Shown: in pieces, positions 23,441 through 32,478 of the stretch
How the letters are laid out: every line of letters starts with the position of its first letter
Position numbering within the stretch: position 1 is the first letter of the stretch
DNA from: Chlamydiales bacterium
GTDB lineage: Bacteria; Chlamydiota; Chlamydiia; Chlamydiales; Rhabdochlamydiaceae
Assembly: GCA_016185065.1 (NCBI GenBank)
Contig: JACPOL010000008.1
Location: 248,001 to 312,000, forward strand
Length of the DNA stretch: 64,000 nt
Direction: 5' to 3'
Notes under the pieces: generated by a model
What the model was told of the DNA's origin: nothing
The model's input: only the letters and a program-made list of their open reading frames with translations
Databases searched by the model: none
Program-made: the position numbers and the translations under genes

Positions 23441-24868
23441 ATGACCAGTACTACACCTAGAATCGTCCGCACGCTAAGCGTCTTCTCTCTTGCCATGATC
23501 AACGTGGCTGCAATAGGAAGTGTAAAAAACTGGCCGCTTATTGCTGAATATGGCTTCTCAGCTATCTTCTTCTACCTACTCGCTGCTCTTGTCTTCTTTC
23601 TACCCATCTCACTCGTCTCAGCGGAACTTGCCACGGGATGGCCAAAACTTGGAGGCATCTACGTCTGGGTAAAGGAGGCGTTCGGCCACAGAACGGGGTT
23701 TCTTGCGATCTGGCTTCTCTGGTTTGAGAATGTGATCTGGTATCCCACTATACTCTCTTTTGTTGCTGCAACAATCGCTTACATCTTCAATCCCCTTCTT
23801 GCTCATAGCCGCATCTACACTGGAGCAATGATTTTAATTCTCTACTGGATTGCAACACTTGCAAACCTACGCGGAATGCGCTTCTCAAGTTGGGTAAGCT
23901 CGTTTAGCGTGATCTGCGGCACGTTCCTTCCTGGCCTTCTGATTATCGGCCTTGGAATCGCCTGGTTCTTTAGTGGCAAGCCCCTTCAAATCGACTTTAC
24001 ACCCGAGAGCCTCTTTCCCAACATGGGCAGCCTGCAGCCATGGATTATTTTTACCGGAGTTCTTCTGACTCTTGCTGGAATCGAGATGTCTGCAATCCAC
24101 GCACGCGATGTAAAAAACCCCCAGAAAGACTATCCAAAAGCGATCATGCTCACCTTCTTGCTGATTGTAGGATTAACACTTCTAGGAGTTCTTTCGATCG
24201 CAAGTGTCATTCCTCATGAAAAGATCAGCCTGGTAGCCGGCTCGCTTCAAGCCTTCTCCATCTTTGTGGAGAGCAGCCACTTAAGCTTTCTAACTCCTTA
24301 CATCGCCGTCTGCATCGCAATTGGCGCCATGGGAGCTGTCAGCACTTGGATCATTGGTCCAACAAGAGGGCTTCTTGCAGCGGCTCAATCTGGAGATCTT
24401 CCTCCCCTTTTCAGAAAAGTGAACAGCCATGGGATGCCAACAACTCTGCTCCTTTGCCAAGGAGCGATCGTCTCCATCCTCTCACTGCTCTTTATCCTGC
24501 TTCCCACTGTTAACTCCGCCTACTGGATCCTCACCGTCCTCGTCAGCCTGCTCTATCTGATCATGTACTTTCTCATGTTTGCAGCGGCAATCAAGCTGCG
24601 TTACAAACGTCCAGAAGTAGAGAGAAGTTATAGGGTTCCAGGAGGCAATGTGGGCATGTGGATCGTCGCTGGGATAGGAATTTTAAGCTCAGTCTTCTCC
24701 TTTACCGTGGGTTTCTTTCCTCCCACCTCTTTTACTCAGGAAGGATCTACCGCTTGTCCTAGCTTTTACGTCACCTTTTTAATGGTCGGAGTGCTTCTAG
24801 TCTGCATCAGCCCATTTATCATTCTCTCTTTTAGAAAGCCGTCGTGGAGCCACCCAGAAAAATCATGA
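23441..24868 (+). CDS. APC-family amino acid permease (GadC/AGA-like)
   Basis: The 475-residue protein with about twelve membrane segments belongs to the amino acid-polyamine-organocation superfamily. The first helix region SLAMINVAAIGSVKNWP and the following LATGWPKLGGIYVWVKEAFG are typical of the glutamate/GABA-antiporter-like branch. It probably exchanges or imports an amino acid across the inner membrane, but substrate is not deducible. Its TGA overlaps the ATG of the next gene (24865-24868). Confidence 0.88.
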   Translation: MTSTTPRIVRTLSVFSLAMINVAAIGSVKNWPLIAEYGFSAIFFYLLAALVFFLPISLVSAELATGWPKLGGIYVWVKEAFGHRTGFLAIWLLWFENVIWYPTILSFVAATIAYIFNPLLAHSRIYTGAMILILYWIATLANLRGMRFSSWVSSFSVICGTFLPGLLIIGLGIAWFFSGKPLQIDFTPESLFPNMGSLQPWIIFTGVLLTLAGIEMSAIHARDVKNPQKDYPKAIMLTFLLIVGLTLLGVLSIASVIPHEKISLVAGSLQAFSIFVESSHLSFLTPYIAVCIAIGAMGAVSTWIIGPTRGLLAAAQSGDLPPLFRKVNSHGMPTTLLLCQGAIVSILSLLFILLPTVNSAYWILTVLVSLLYLIMYFLMFAAAIKLRYKRPEVERSYRVPGGNVGMWIVAGIGILSSVFSFTVGFFPPTSFTQEGSTACPSFYVTFLMVGVLLVCISPFIILSFRKPSWSHPEKS

Positions 24869-25638
24869 AAAAGGAAGTAAGAGGAGAAGACTCCTGGGAG
24901 AGCTCAAATCGCTGGTATGACAAGATCGTAGGCCCGAAGGGGCACTACTACCATCAGAGAGTCGTCCTACCTGGCGTGATGAAGCTCCTTAACCTCTCTG
25001 CAACATCTGAGAACAAACTCCTCGACCTCGCCTGTGGGCAAGGAGTCCTCTCAAGACACCTTCCGCGCGGGACTGGCTACTTAGGCGTAGACGCCTCCCC
25101 CTCGCTAATACAAGCTGCTGAAAGGCAGAAGCAAGAGGCCTCCCATCATTTTAAAGTCGCCGACTTAAAACTCCCCCTCTCCATCAAAGAGCGCGACTTT
25201 TCACACGCCACAATTATTCTAGCTCTGCAGAATATAGCGGAACCTCAGATGGTGTTGAAAAACGCCGCCAGTCTATTAAAAAAAGGCGGGAGATTTATCC
25301 TCGTTCTCAGCCACCCCTGCTTCCGTATTCCCAGACAATCCTCTTGGCAAATCGATCAGCAGAAAAAAATCCAATTTCGTCGCATCGACAGGTACTACTC
25401 CCCTCTGGAGATCCCGATTCAAACAAATCCAAGCCATGGCGATGAGTCCGCCTCCACCTGGACCTACCACCACCCTCTCTCAAGCTATAGCCTCTGGTTA
25501 AAAGAGGCGGGCTTTGTTATCGAGCAGATGGAGGAGTGGCTGTCGGACAAGAAGAGCGTTGGCCCTACAGCTACAATGGAGAACCGGAGCAGGCAGGAGT
25601 TTCCACTCTTCCTCGCCCTCGCCTGCATTCGAACTTAA
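24865..25638 (+). CDS. Class I SAM-dependent methyltransferase
   Basis: The ATG at 24865 overlaps the permease stop as ATGA and yields 257 residues. The methyltransferase fold shows motif I as LLDLACGQGVLSRHL, the acidic end of beta-2 as YLGVDASPSLI, and a post-motif region LKKGGRFILVLSHPCFR. The HPCFR segment resembles small-molecule methyltransferases of the UbiE/Tam type. The substrate is unknown. Coupling to an amino acid permease hints at modification of an imported small molecule, which is only inference. Confidence 0.85.
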   Translation: MKKEVRGEDSWESSNRWYDKIVGPKGHYYHQRVVLPGVMKLLNLSATSENKLLDLACGQGVLSRHLPRGTGYLGVDASPSLIQAAERQKQEASHHFKVADLKLPLSIKERDFSHATIILALQNIAEPQMVLKNAASLLKKGGRFILVLSHPCFRIPRQSSWQIDQQKKIQFRRIDRYYSPLEIPIQTNPSHGDESASTWTYHHPLSSYSLWLKEAGFVIEQMEEWLSDKKSVGPTATMENRSRQEFPLFLALACIRT

Positions 25639-25750
25639 GGAGAAAAAGAAGAAACGAGACCTACCCCATCCTCACCAGCAATTAAGCGCATCCCTTTCAT
25701 TGCTCCCAGCTGTTAAACTATTATTTGAAAATAAATGAAGGCTATTGCAT

Positions 25751-26797
25751 ATGAGGATTATGCGACGTCTTCTAATCCTTCTACTCCTGCTCGTTTTTTC
25801 GCGAGTACAAGCGCAATCGAATGCTGAGGAGACCTTTACCTCACCTCCTCCTAACCTACCTGTTAAGGTGGAGACCAGTTTCTACCTTGTCGACCTCGTT
25901 ACCATTGATGAAAAGGCAGAGACCTTTCTCGCCGACGTCTACTTCAGCTTTAAATGGAACGACCCGCGTCTAGTATTTGGAGCCACAGATCACAAGCCCA
26001 AGGTCTATCTCGAAGAGCGCGCCGCAGCAATACTTAAAGAGATCTGGTGGCCACAGATCGAATTTCTTACAGCGAGCCTCCCGATTTATAACAACCGCTC
26101 TGTATTTATCTTTCCCGATGGAGATGTCGAATACTACATCGCAGTGACAGGCAACTTCCGCACCCGATTCGACTTCAAACGCTTCCCTTTTGACACGCAA
26201 ACTCTGGATATAAAGATCGACTCCTTTTTATGGGATAAGAACATCCTAGAGTTCGTTCCAGCTAAGGGAAAGGTGCTTTTTCATAAAGCTCTTGAAGATA
26301 CGCGCAACGAAGCCTCCATCTTGAGACTACACGACATTGCGGGAACAACACCTGGACCTATCCTCGAAAACTTAGGAAATACCAGTGAGTATTCGACCTA
26401 TGAAGTTGTGATCGAGACCGAAAGGAAGTATGGATTCTTTGTCTACCAGATCTTCATCCCGCTCTTCTTAGTTCTCGGCATCGCTTGCACAGTGTTTTTT
26501 GCCCATAAAGAGCCCTTCCTAGACCGCATTATGGTGAGCTTGACTGCCTTCCTGGTCTTCATTGCTACCAAGTTTATGATTAACCAGGATCTGCCCCAGA
26601 TAGGCTACATGACCTTCATCGATAAGATCTTCGTGGTCTCCTATATCTGCATCGGCGTGACAGTAGCAGTCAGTGTTCTCGAGAAGCTCTGGTCACCAAA
26701 AAACGAGAAGCGAGCAAAAAAGCTCGACGAACTGATGCGCTTAATTACCCCTATTACATTCATCCTTCTCTTCATACTCCTCTTCTTCCTCGAATAA
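25751..26797 (+). CDS. Pentameric ligand-gated ion channel (Cys-loop receptor homologue, GLIC/ELIC type)
   Basis: The product is 348 residues. A signal peptide (LLILLLLLVFSRVQAQ) leads to a beta-rich extracellular domain of about 205 residues. It contains the FDFKRFPFDTQTLDIKID segment equivalent to the Cys-loop receptor Pro-loop, without the two cysteines, as in prokaryotic members. Four membrane helices follow: M1 near 229-251 (YQIFIPLFLVLGIACTVFFAH), M2 258-278, M3 291-311 and M4 331-348. The M2-M3 loop DLPQIGYMTFID matches the conserved LPxxxYMT of GLIC. An Asp just before M2 suggests cation selectivity. The gene is monocistronic; GAAGG lies nine bases before the chosen ATG. Ligand unknown. 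Confidence 0.92.
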   Translation: MRIMRRLLILLLLLVFSRVQAQSNAEETFTSPPPNLPVKVETSFYLVDLVTIDEKAETFLADVYFSFKWNDPRLVFGATDHKPKVYLEERAAAILKEIWWPQIEFLTASLPIYNNRSVFIFPDGDVEYYIAVTGNFRTRFDFKRFPFDTQTLDIKIDSFLWDKNILEFVPAKGKVLFHKALEDTRNEASILRLHDIAGTTPGPILENLGNTSEYSTYEVVIETERKYGFFVYQIFIPLFLVLGIACTVFFAHKEPFLDRIMVSLTAFLVFIATKFMINQDLPQIGYMTFIDKIFVVSYICIGVTVAVSVLEKLWSPKNEKRAKKLDELMRLITPITFILLFILLFFLE

Positions 26798-26798
26798 A

Positions 26799-27350
26799 TC
26801 AGAGTTTGAAGGCTTCGCGCTTTTTCAGGCGCTCTTCAGATTCTGTGCGGCGGCGCGTTCTGCGATCTTCGGCTTCGGCAAACCTGCGTTTTTCGAGGGG
26901 GGTTTCGGGGATAATCGTGGGAACTGGGGTAGGTTTTTTTTGGGAGTCGACGGCAACGAAAGTGAAGTAGGCCGATAGAATATGGTGCCTCTCCCCAGTC
27001 TTATAGTGTTCACTTAAAACTTTAACTCCAATCTCCATAGAGGTCCTCCAGGTGCGATTGACAGAGGCCCTAAAGATGAGAATGTCACCCTCCTGAGCTG
27101 GCCCTAGAAAGTGCATCGCGTCTACAGAGGCGGTAACGCAAGTGCTTCCACTATGCCTTTCAGCCACCACAAGCGCGGTTCGGTCGAGAATAGCCATGAC
27201 TAGGCCTCCAAACACTGTCTTATTGGAGTTGAGATCGTTTGGAAAGACCTTGTAGGTATGGTCATTGACTGCCGAATCACTCACCTTTTTTGATGCCACC
27301 TTCTCCATAAGAACCTCAAATAATTTCTTGTCTTCTACTTTAGTTAACAT
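26799..27350 (-). CDS. Acyl-CoA thioesterase (hotdog fold)
   Basis: The 183-residue protein has the acyl-CoA hydrolase signature [26 protein letters not shown], with the catalytic Asp in AILD, and the [19 protein letters not shown] strand region. It hydrolyses acyl-CoAs to free acid and CoA in the cytoplasm. The extra C-terminal 35 residues are rich in Arg and Glu. It stops two bases from the convergent ion-channel stop and is divergent from glmS. Only 58 bases separate the two starts. Confidence 0.9.
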   Translation of the reverse strand: MLTKVEDKKLFEVLMEKVASKKVSDSAVNDHTYKVFPNDLNSNKTVFGGLVMAILDRTALVVAERHSGSTCVTASVDAMHFLGPAQEGDILIFRASVNRTWRTSMEIGVKVLSEHYKTGERHHILSAYFTFVAVDSQKKPTPVPTIIPETPLEKRRFAEAEDRRTRRRTESEERLKKREAFKL

Positions 27351-27408
27351 TTATCGGCTTTTCTGTTACATTCCAACTAAAATACACACCCCTCCTGGAT
27401 CGGTTCTT

Positions 27409-29241
27409 ATGTGCGGCATTTTTGGCTACCTCGGACAGCGCAACTCGGCAAAAATATGCATAGAAGGATTAAGACGCCTCGAGTACCGCGGGTACGACTC
27501 GGCAGGTCTTGCTGGCATCCATGAAGGGGCGCTCGTCTCCTACAAAGAGATCGGCAAGATTGGCGCTCTCGAAGAGATCGTCAATGCTCTTCCAATGAGT
27601 TTTGACATCGCCATCTCTCACACCAGATGGGCCACCCACGGCAAACCTACAAAAGAGAACGCCCACCCCCACTTCGATCAGAACAACACCCTAGCTGTCG
27701 TCCATAACGGGATCATTGAAAACCACAATGCGCTCCGCGAGATGCTTAAAAAGAAGGGATTTGTCTTTCAATCGGACACCGATACTGAGGTCATTGCACA
27801 GCTCATCTCTCATCTCTATGAAGGCGATCTTCTAGCAGCTGTTCAGAAGGCGATAGCTCTTTTGCAGGGCTTCTGGGGCCTTGCGATTATTCATAAAGAC
27901 CATCCAGACCAGATCGTTGCAGCTGCCAGAGAAAATCCGATTGCGATCGCGCTGAATGCATCGCGCACTGAGGCCTACGTCGCCTCAGACGCAAACGCCT
28001 TCTCAAGTTCCGATCTCGACATCGTCTTCCTGCGAAATAATGAGGTTGCACTCGTTTCAAAAGAGCATGTGAAGATTTTCGACTCCTCTTCCGCTCCGGT
28101 CTCGGTAACTATGAACCGACTTGGAATTGAGCAGCATGCGATCACAAAAAATGGCTTTGAACACTTCATGCTCAAAGAGATCTTCGAGCAGCCACACACG
28201 ATCCAACAGGCTTTTCACAACCGCTGCATCGAAGAGTATGGCACTGCAGAATTTGAAAATCTCGAAATCAGCCCGAAAGAGCTCCTCTCGGTGCGCAGGA
28301 TTCTTATCCTCGCTTGTGGGACATCTTGGCATGCCGGCTCCGTTGCCGCATCCCTGCTAGAGGATAAAGCGCGCATTCCTACTCAGGCTGAGATCGCTTC
28401 AGAATTTCGTTATAAAAACCCGATCGTCTCCGAAGACACGCTCGTAATTGCAATCAGCCAATCTGGCGAAACACTGGATACGATTGCCGCAGTGCGCGAA
28501 GTGAAGAACAAGGGCGCAAAAGTGCTTGGAATTTGCAACGTGCGCAACTCGACTCTTACTCGTGAAGCCGACTACTGCATCTTCTTAAGAGCAGGTCCTG
28601 AGATCAGCGTCTGTTCTACAAAAGCATTCACAAGCCAGCTCACCGTGCTCTCTCTCTTTACGCTCCTGATGGCGCGTCTTCGCCACATGAGTAAAGAAGA
28701 GGGTCAGGCGTTTCTCGCTGAGCTTCAGCAGCTGCCTGCAACAATCCAGAAGATCTTAGCGCAAAAAGAAGAGATCCAGCGCATTGCAAATAAGTACGCC
28801 TCATATGAGAACTTCTTCTTCCTGGGACGACACTACATGTTCACCACGGGTCTTGAGGCTGCGCTCAAACTGAAAGAGATCAGCTACCTCAATGCTCTTG
28901 GCTATCCCGCTGGCGAGATGAAGCACGGACCCATCGCCCTTCTAAATCCACAGCTCCCCGTAATCGGAATGTGCGGCAATAAGCGCACTTACGACAAGAT
29001 GCTTAGTAACCTCATGGAAGTTAAAGCCCGCGGAGCGCCAATTCTCGCTTTTGCACCCGAAGATGCCCAAGAGATCGGCGCGATTGCAACCGACGTGATC
29101 TCTCTTCCGCCAGTCATCGATGAGCTCGCCTGCATCCCCTATTCGGTTGCAGCTCAGCTCTTCGCCTACTACGTCGCCTTAAAACGCGGCACCGACATCG
29201 ACCAGCCTCGCAACCTCGCCAAGTCGGTCACCGTCGAATAA
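27409..29241 (+). CDS. glmS: Glutamine-fructose-6-phosphate aminotransferase (isomerizing)
   Basis: The ATG at 27409 is set by the conserved MCGIFGYLGQR start, where the Cys becomes the N-terminal nucleophile of the class II glutamine amidotransferase domain. Further motifs are RLEYRGYDSAGLA, SHTRWATHGKP and VVHNGIIENH. Two SIS domains follow (ISQSGETLDT, CSTKAFTSQ), and the protein ends in the invariant-type LAKSVTVE. Length is 610 residues (E. coli 609). It makes glucosamine 6-phosphate for peptidoglycan and lipopolysaccharide precursors. The 58-base upstream gap is too short for a glmS ribozyme. Confidence 0.97.
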   Translation: MCGIFGYLGQRNSAKICIEGLRRLEYRGYDSAGLAGIHEGALVSYKEIGKIGALEEIVNALPMSFDIAISHTRWATHGKPTKENAHPHFDQNNTLAVVHNGIIENHNALREMLKKKGFVFQSDTDTEVIAQLISHLYEGDLLAAVQKAIALLQGFWGLAIIHKDHPDQIVAAARENPIAIALNASRTEAYVASDANAFSSSDLDIVFLRNNEVALVSKEHVKIFDSSSAPVSVTMNRLGIEQHAITKNGFEHFMLKEIFEQPHTIQQAFHNRCIEEYGTAEFENLEISPKELLSVRRILILACGTSWHAGSVAASLLEDKARIPTQAEIASEFRYKNPIVSEDTLVIAISQSGETLDTIAAVREVKNKGAKVLGICNVRNSTLTREADYCIFLRAGPEISVCSTKAFTSQLTVLSLFTLLMARLRHMSKEEGQAFLAELQQLPATIQKILAQKEEIQRIANKYASYENFFFLGRHYMFTTGLEAALKLKEISYLNALGYPAGEMKHGPIALLNPQLPVIGMCGNKRTYDKMLSNLMEVKARGAPILAFAPEDAQEIGAIATDVISLPPVIDELACIPYSVAAQLFAYYVALKRGTDIDQPRNLAKSVTVE

Positions 29242-29258
29242 CAAGCAGCCCGCTAAGG

Positions 29259-29424
29259 AAGCGCTCGGAGAAGAAATGGACGTCAACGGACGAGTCACGG
29301 ACAGGAAACGGACGAAAATGGACACGCGCCAAAGAAAGAATTCCTTCCCTCTCTCTTGCCCGCCTGTCCATTTTCGTCCATTTCCTGTCCGTGACTCGTC
29401 CGTTAATGTCCGTTTTTCTCGGCG
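29259..29424. repeat. GGAC-rich inverted repeat element, copy A
   Basis: Arms at about 29274-29325 and 29362-29416 pair with few mismatches. Each arm is itself a string of ATGGAC or ACGGAC units spaced 9-11 bases apart. The left border GCGCTCGGAGAAG, the turn ACACGCGCCAAAG and the block CTTGCCCGCCTGTCCATTTT recur in copy B at 43498. It lies between the glmS stop and a convergent gene, so it may act as a terminator for both. Confidence 0.82.
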
Positions 29425-29449
29425 GGGTCTTTTCGCGCGTCTATGCGGG

Positions 29450-30133
29450 TTACTGTTTGAGGAGGAGCTGGCCGGTGCCGGTGATATTGCTCTGGATTTT
29501 GCGGGGACTGCCGGAGTAGTTGATTACTCCGCTGCTTGTGATGGTGGCATCTAGAGTTTCGGTGGCTTGCACGTAGGCGACTCCGGATCCTTCAAGGACA
29601 ATTTCACACGCCTCGCTCGAAAGGTCGCTAGCTCGATAGAGCCCTCCGTCACTGATCAAGATGTTCTGATTGCCCACATGACCAGAGGCTGTCACCTCTC
29701 CATCGCGGATTAGATAGAGCGCTAGCGAGTTACCTTGGATATCCATGTTGAGCTCGGCATTATCTCGCACGATAGCTGTTAAGTCGTGCACTTTAAAACC
29801 ATCGATTTTAACGCGAGATCCACCCTCGAGAGTAAGAGAGGTAAGGTCCTGCAGTGTCACTGTGCATTTAAGATTAGAAGGACGAGAGCGGAAGAAATCT
29901 AAAAATCCACGCTTCTCCTTAACTACAAGCATATGGTCGGAGATAAAAACGGAGGCTCCTTGAAGCTCTTTTTCACTACCCTCTAGCACAACCTCTGATG
30001 AGGAGCCCTGCTGAATGACCAACTCTCCATTTCCTTGGAATAAAAATTGGTCGACATCCTCGATGGGAATCGCCTTTGTCTGAGCAGAGACAAGTGAAAC
30101 CGCAGAGATCATGAGAAAGATGATGCTCTTCAA
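29450..30133 (-). CDS. Secreted GIN-domain (DUF2807-like) protein, second of pair
   Basis: The 227-residue protein has a signal peptide (SIIFLMISAVSLVSAQ). A repetitive beta-strand pattern typical of the putative auto-transporter adhesin head GIN domain follows: FLFQGNGELVIQQG, LTSLTLEGGSRVKIDGF, LNMDIQGNSLALYLI, IVLEGSGVAYVQATETLDATITSSGVINYSGSP. The domain is a right-handed beta-helix-like fold in exported proteins of unknown function. Its start overlaps the stop of its paralogue by four bases (30130-30133). Exported location is well supported; adhesin activity is not. Confidence 0.82.
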   Translation of the reverse strand: MKSIIFLMISAVSLVSAQTKAIPIEDVDQFLFQGNGELVIQQGSSSEVVLEGSEKELQGASVFISDHMLVVKEKRGFLDFFRSRPSNLKCTVTLQDLTSLTLEGGSRVKIDGFKVHDLTAIVRDNAELNMDIQGNSLALYLIRDGEVTASGHVGNQNILISDGGLYRASDLSSEACEIVLEGSGVAYVQATETLDATITSSGVINYSGSPRKIQSNITGTGQLLLKQ

Positions 30134-30828
30134 GTTTTAGACCTCAATGTGATCTGGCCTGTTCCTGAAACACGCTTTTCGAGCTCTCGCGGTTCCGCTG
30201 TGTAGTTAACCCTCCCTTGACCCAGCACGAAGGCCGAGAGCTTCTCCTCAGCTTCAACATCAGCAACCCCCTGCCCCACTACTTTCACTTCGCAGACTCT
30301 GCTATCAAGCCCCGCACCGCGATACTCTCCCATGTCTTCTACTAGAACCTCTTGACGTTTCACACTTCCTTGAGTTGTGAGACGCGCAGCATCGTAGATC
30401 CTGCATGAGAAATTACCCCCCGTAAGGAATAACAAGCCGGAAGACCTGTCGTGAAGATCGGCCTGAAGATTAGGAAGCACCAGCCTTTCTGTCTCAAGAA
30501 GAGCATCTCCTTTGAGTGTAAGCTTACGAAAATCGTGGGTAACAGTAACTGTACATACGAGAGAAGATGAGGGCTGTCTGAAGCCTGTGTCTCTTCTGGT
30601 AATTCTCAATGCACCCGCTTGAACCCTAATCTTGGTGTCGTGGACGATCTCCTCATCCCCCTCGATTTGAAGACCTGCCCTCTCCCCTTCTCTGATAATT
30701 AGCTTCCCAACCCCTTGAAAATCAATCTCTTCTATGTAGTTAACACTCTTGGAGATAAGAACAGTGCGGGCTTCAACCGCACTCAATTGAACTAAAAAGG
30801 GTAGAAACAGACAAAAGAAGGCGCGCAT
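30130..30828 (-). CDS. Secreted GIN-domain (DUF2807-like) protein, first of pair
   Basis: The 232-residue paralogue of the following gene begins with signal peptide AFFCLFLPFLVQLSAVEA. It then shows the same order of strands: DFQGVGKLIIREGERAGLQIEGD, LTLKGDALLETERL, GVADVEAEEKLSAFVLGQGRVNYTAEP. Both proteins end in a G-x-G-Q-x-x-L/T-L-x-x motif (GTGQITLRSK). Tandem duplication with translational coupling suggests that the two act together, perhaps in one periplasmic or surface assembly. Confidence 0.82.
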   Translation of the reverse strand: MRAFFCLFLPFLVQLSAVEARTVLISKSVNYIEEIDFQGVGKLIIREGERAGLQIEGDEEIVHDTKIRVQAGALRITRRDTGFRQPSSSLVCTVTVTHDFRKLTLKGDALLETERLVLPNLQADLHDRSSGLLFLTGGNFSCRIYDAARLTTQGSVKRQEVLVEDMGEYRGAGLDSRVCEVKVVGQGVADVEAEEKLSAFVLGQGRVNYTAEPRELEKRVSGTGQITLRSKT

Positions 30829-30944
30829 TGAGCTCTTTTCCTCTTAAAAAACTCACTGTAGACAATGAATCTTGTTCCATCAACTATTTTTTTAAAATTA
30901 TCACAAAACGCTTACGATCAATGCTTTATACAAAGCTATATTTA

Positions 30945-30973
30945 TTGAAATTAAAGACAAATTGTTATAAAAT
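30945..30973 (+). promoter_or_regulatory. Promoter of the 31006 gene, shared type with 62615
   Basis: TTGAAA (30945-30950), a 17-base spacer and TAAAAT (30968-30973) lie 33 bases before the ATG at 31006. The 16 bases TTTATTGAAATTAAAG (30941-30956) recur exactly upstream of the CaaX-box protein gene at 62611-62626. The surrounding 177 bases are very AT-rich and contain no gene. Confidence 0.6.
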
Positions 30974-31005
30974 TATTTTAAATAAATTATTAAAGGTTCA
31001 CAACT

Positions 31006-32412
31006 ATGTCAGTTACAGCAAGATTAAGACCAACTTCACAAAGTGAAGTGGCTACTCCTCCAGGTAGTTCTAATACTCCCGCAGCTAGCAGCACCCCTTA
31101 CGCCCCTCTCCTTTTAGGCACTTATGTGACCTTTGGAACGCAGTCATTCTACGTCACTCACTTAAGAGATGGCGTCGAGATGGCCCACAGTCAACAGGAG
31201 TGGAATGAGATCTGTGCAAGTAGTCTTAAAGAGCTCTGGGAAGAGATGCAGGCTGAGAACCCCACACTAGCCAATCCGGAAGCGATAAAAGAGGTAGAGC
31301 TCAACTTCCAAGGTCGCTCGACGGTTATTCTAAACTCTCAGGGTCAATCTACATCTGCTCAGACACCACAATTTCTTAAAGTTGGACGTTTAACCCAAAA
31401 ACACTTCACGGCTCTTTCTCGCGCTCTAAAAACCTCAACGGGAAGGCCCGCCCTGAAAAGCTTCGGCTTCAAGACAGTGTATGGCAACTACCATCAGGGA
31501 AACACTCCTCTAATTCAAGACGAGAGATATCACAGAGCTTGCACAGCGATCAATTTACAATTCGCACAAGAGGCTCTTCTTCTTCTTTCTCAGAACGGAG
31601 ATAATATTGACGCTTCATTTATCGATGAAGTGCTTGAACAAGGTCAAAGAAAACATGGCGATGGGATCCGACCTCGCATGCAAGGACCGGAAAGTGAAGC
31701 TGGTATAACAAGTTTTTACGACGCTCATAACAGCAACTGGTTTCCACTTCTTCAGCGAGGAGATCCAACGACAGTGCGCCTCTCTAATGTAGGCGCCAAA
31801 AATGAAATTCTACAGCAGCTAGAGAGATTAAGAGCGGCTGGGGGCAACTCTTCTGTTTTTGTCGGCATTACCGATGATCAAGGAGAGAGCTTCGGCGTTC
31901 AAATTTACAAGGATCAAAATGGGAGCCTAACAGAGGCTGTTTACTTCGATTCCCATTCTCATAAAGATATCAATGGGCATGAAAATGCATGTGTTAAACG
32001 CTTCACTTCGTTGGGAGAGGTAGCAGAATTCTTGGCAGTGCGTGTAGCACGCTCAGCTGAGATCACAATGAGCCCATTCATCTTGGATCTGCGGTTGATA
32101 CAATTCCTCACAGCTCTGGGTGCATATAAAGTTGAAAAAGAGGCTGAAAGAGATTCCTCATTACAATTAGAAGCTCTGCAGCAAGCGCTAAGAGAACTTC
32201 TAAATAGAAACCAGCCACTTGGAACTCTAATTCTGCAGCTCTTGTTAAATCCGACAGAACCAGATCAAATCACTATTGAAAATGCATTACACTGGCTGCA
32301 AAATGCCAGAAGCCTTCCCACAACAAGTCAAATCATCGAACGGTTGCGCGCGATCACACCTCGACCTCCTGCAGATGAAGAGGTACATCCTATAGTCGAA
32401 GAAGTCGACTAA
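31006..32412 (+). CDS. Candidate papain-fold cysteine protease/deubiquitinase-like effector
   Basis: No family was recognised with certainty in this 468-residue protein without signal peptide or membrane helix. Two segments suggest a cysteine-protease core. Cys179 opens a hydrophobic helix (HRACTAINLQFAQEALLLLS), and a strand pair (FGVQIYKDQNGSLTEAVYFDSHSH) brings Asp315-Ser-His317. A Cys plus Asp-x-His arrangement is the one known from herpesvirus tegument (M48-type) deubiquitinases, where the motif reads DPH. The N-terminal 35 residues are Ser/Thr/Pro-rich, as in many type III secretion substrates. The assignment is an inference from pattern. The gene is monocistronic with its own promoter. 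Confidence 0.5.
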   Translation: MSVTARLRPTSQSEVATPPGSSNTPAASSTPYAPLLLGTYVTFGTQSFYVTHLRDGVEMAHSQQEWNEICASSLKELWEEMQAENPTLANPEAIKEVELNFQGRSTVILNSQGQSTSAQTPQFLKVGRLTQKHFTALSRALKTSTGRPALKSFGFKTVYGNYHQGNTPLIQDERYHRACTAINLQFAQEALLLLSQNGDNIDASFIDEVLEQGQRKHGDGIRPRMQGPESEAGITSFYDAHNSNWFPLLQRGDPTTVRLSNVGAKNEILQQLERLRAAGGNSSVFVGITDDQGESFGVQIYKDQNGSLTEAVYFDSHSHKDINGHENACVKRFTSLGEVAEFLAVRVARSAEITMSPFILDLRLIQFLTALGAYKVEKEAERDSSLQLEALQQALRELLNRNQPLGTLILQLLLNPTEPDQITIENALHWLQNARSLPTTSQIIERLRAITPRPPADEEVHPIVEEVD

Positions 32413-32478
32413 GACGCGATGATTGCGCTAAATAGGGTATTGATCTAAAAGTGCGTTATAGGAGCACTTAGAAAGATC

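Noticed and set aside
27351..27408. Possible glmS ribozyme upstream of glmS
   Set aside because: Only 58 bases separate glmS from the divergent thioesterase start, too short for the roughly 150-base ribozyme. The fold is also typical of Firmicutes.
29259..29424. Regularly spaced GGAC units considered as a CRISPR array
   Set aside because: Spacing of 9-11 bases is far too short for repeat-spacer units, and the units reverse orientation in the second half, forming an inverted repeat. No cas gene is nearby.
30828..31046. A 72-codon frame before the candidate deubiquitinase
   Set aside because: It is Lys/Leu/Asn/Tyr-rich and covers the AT-rich promoter region. It overlaps the start of a better gene and has no ribosome site.
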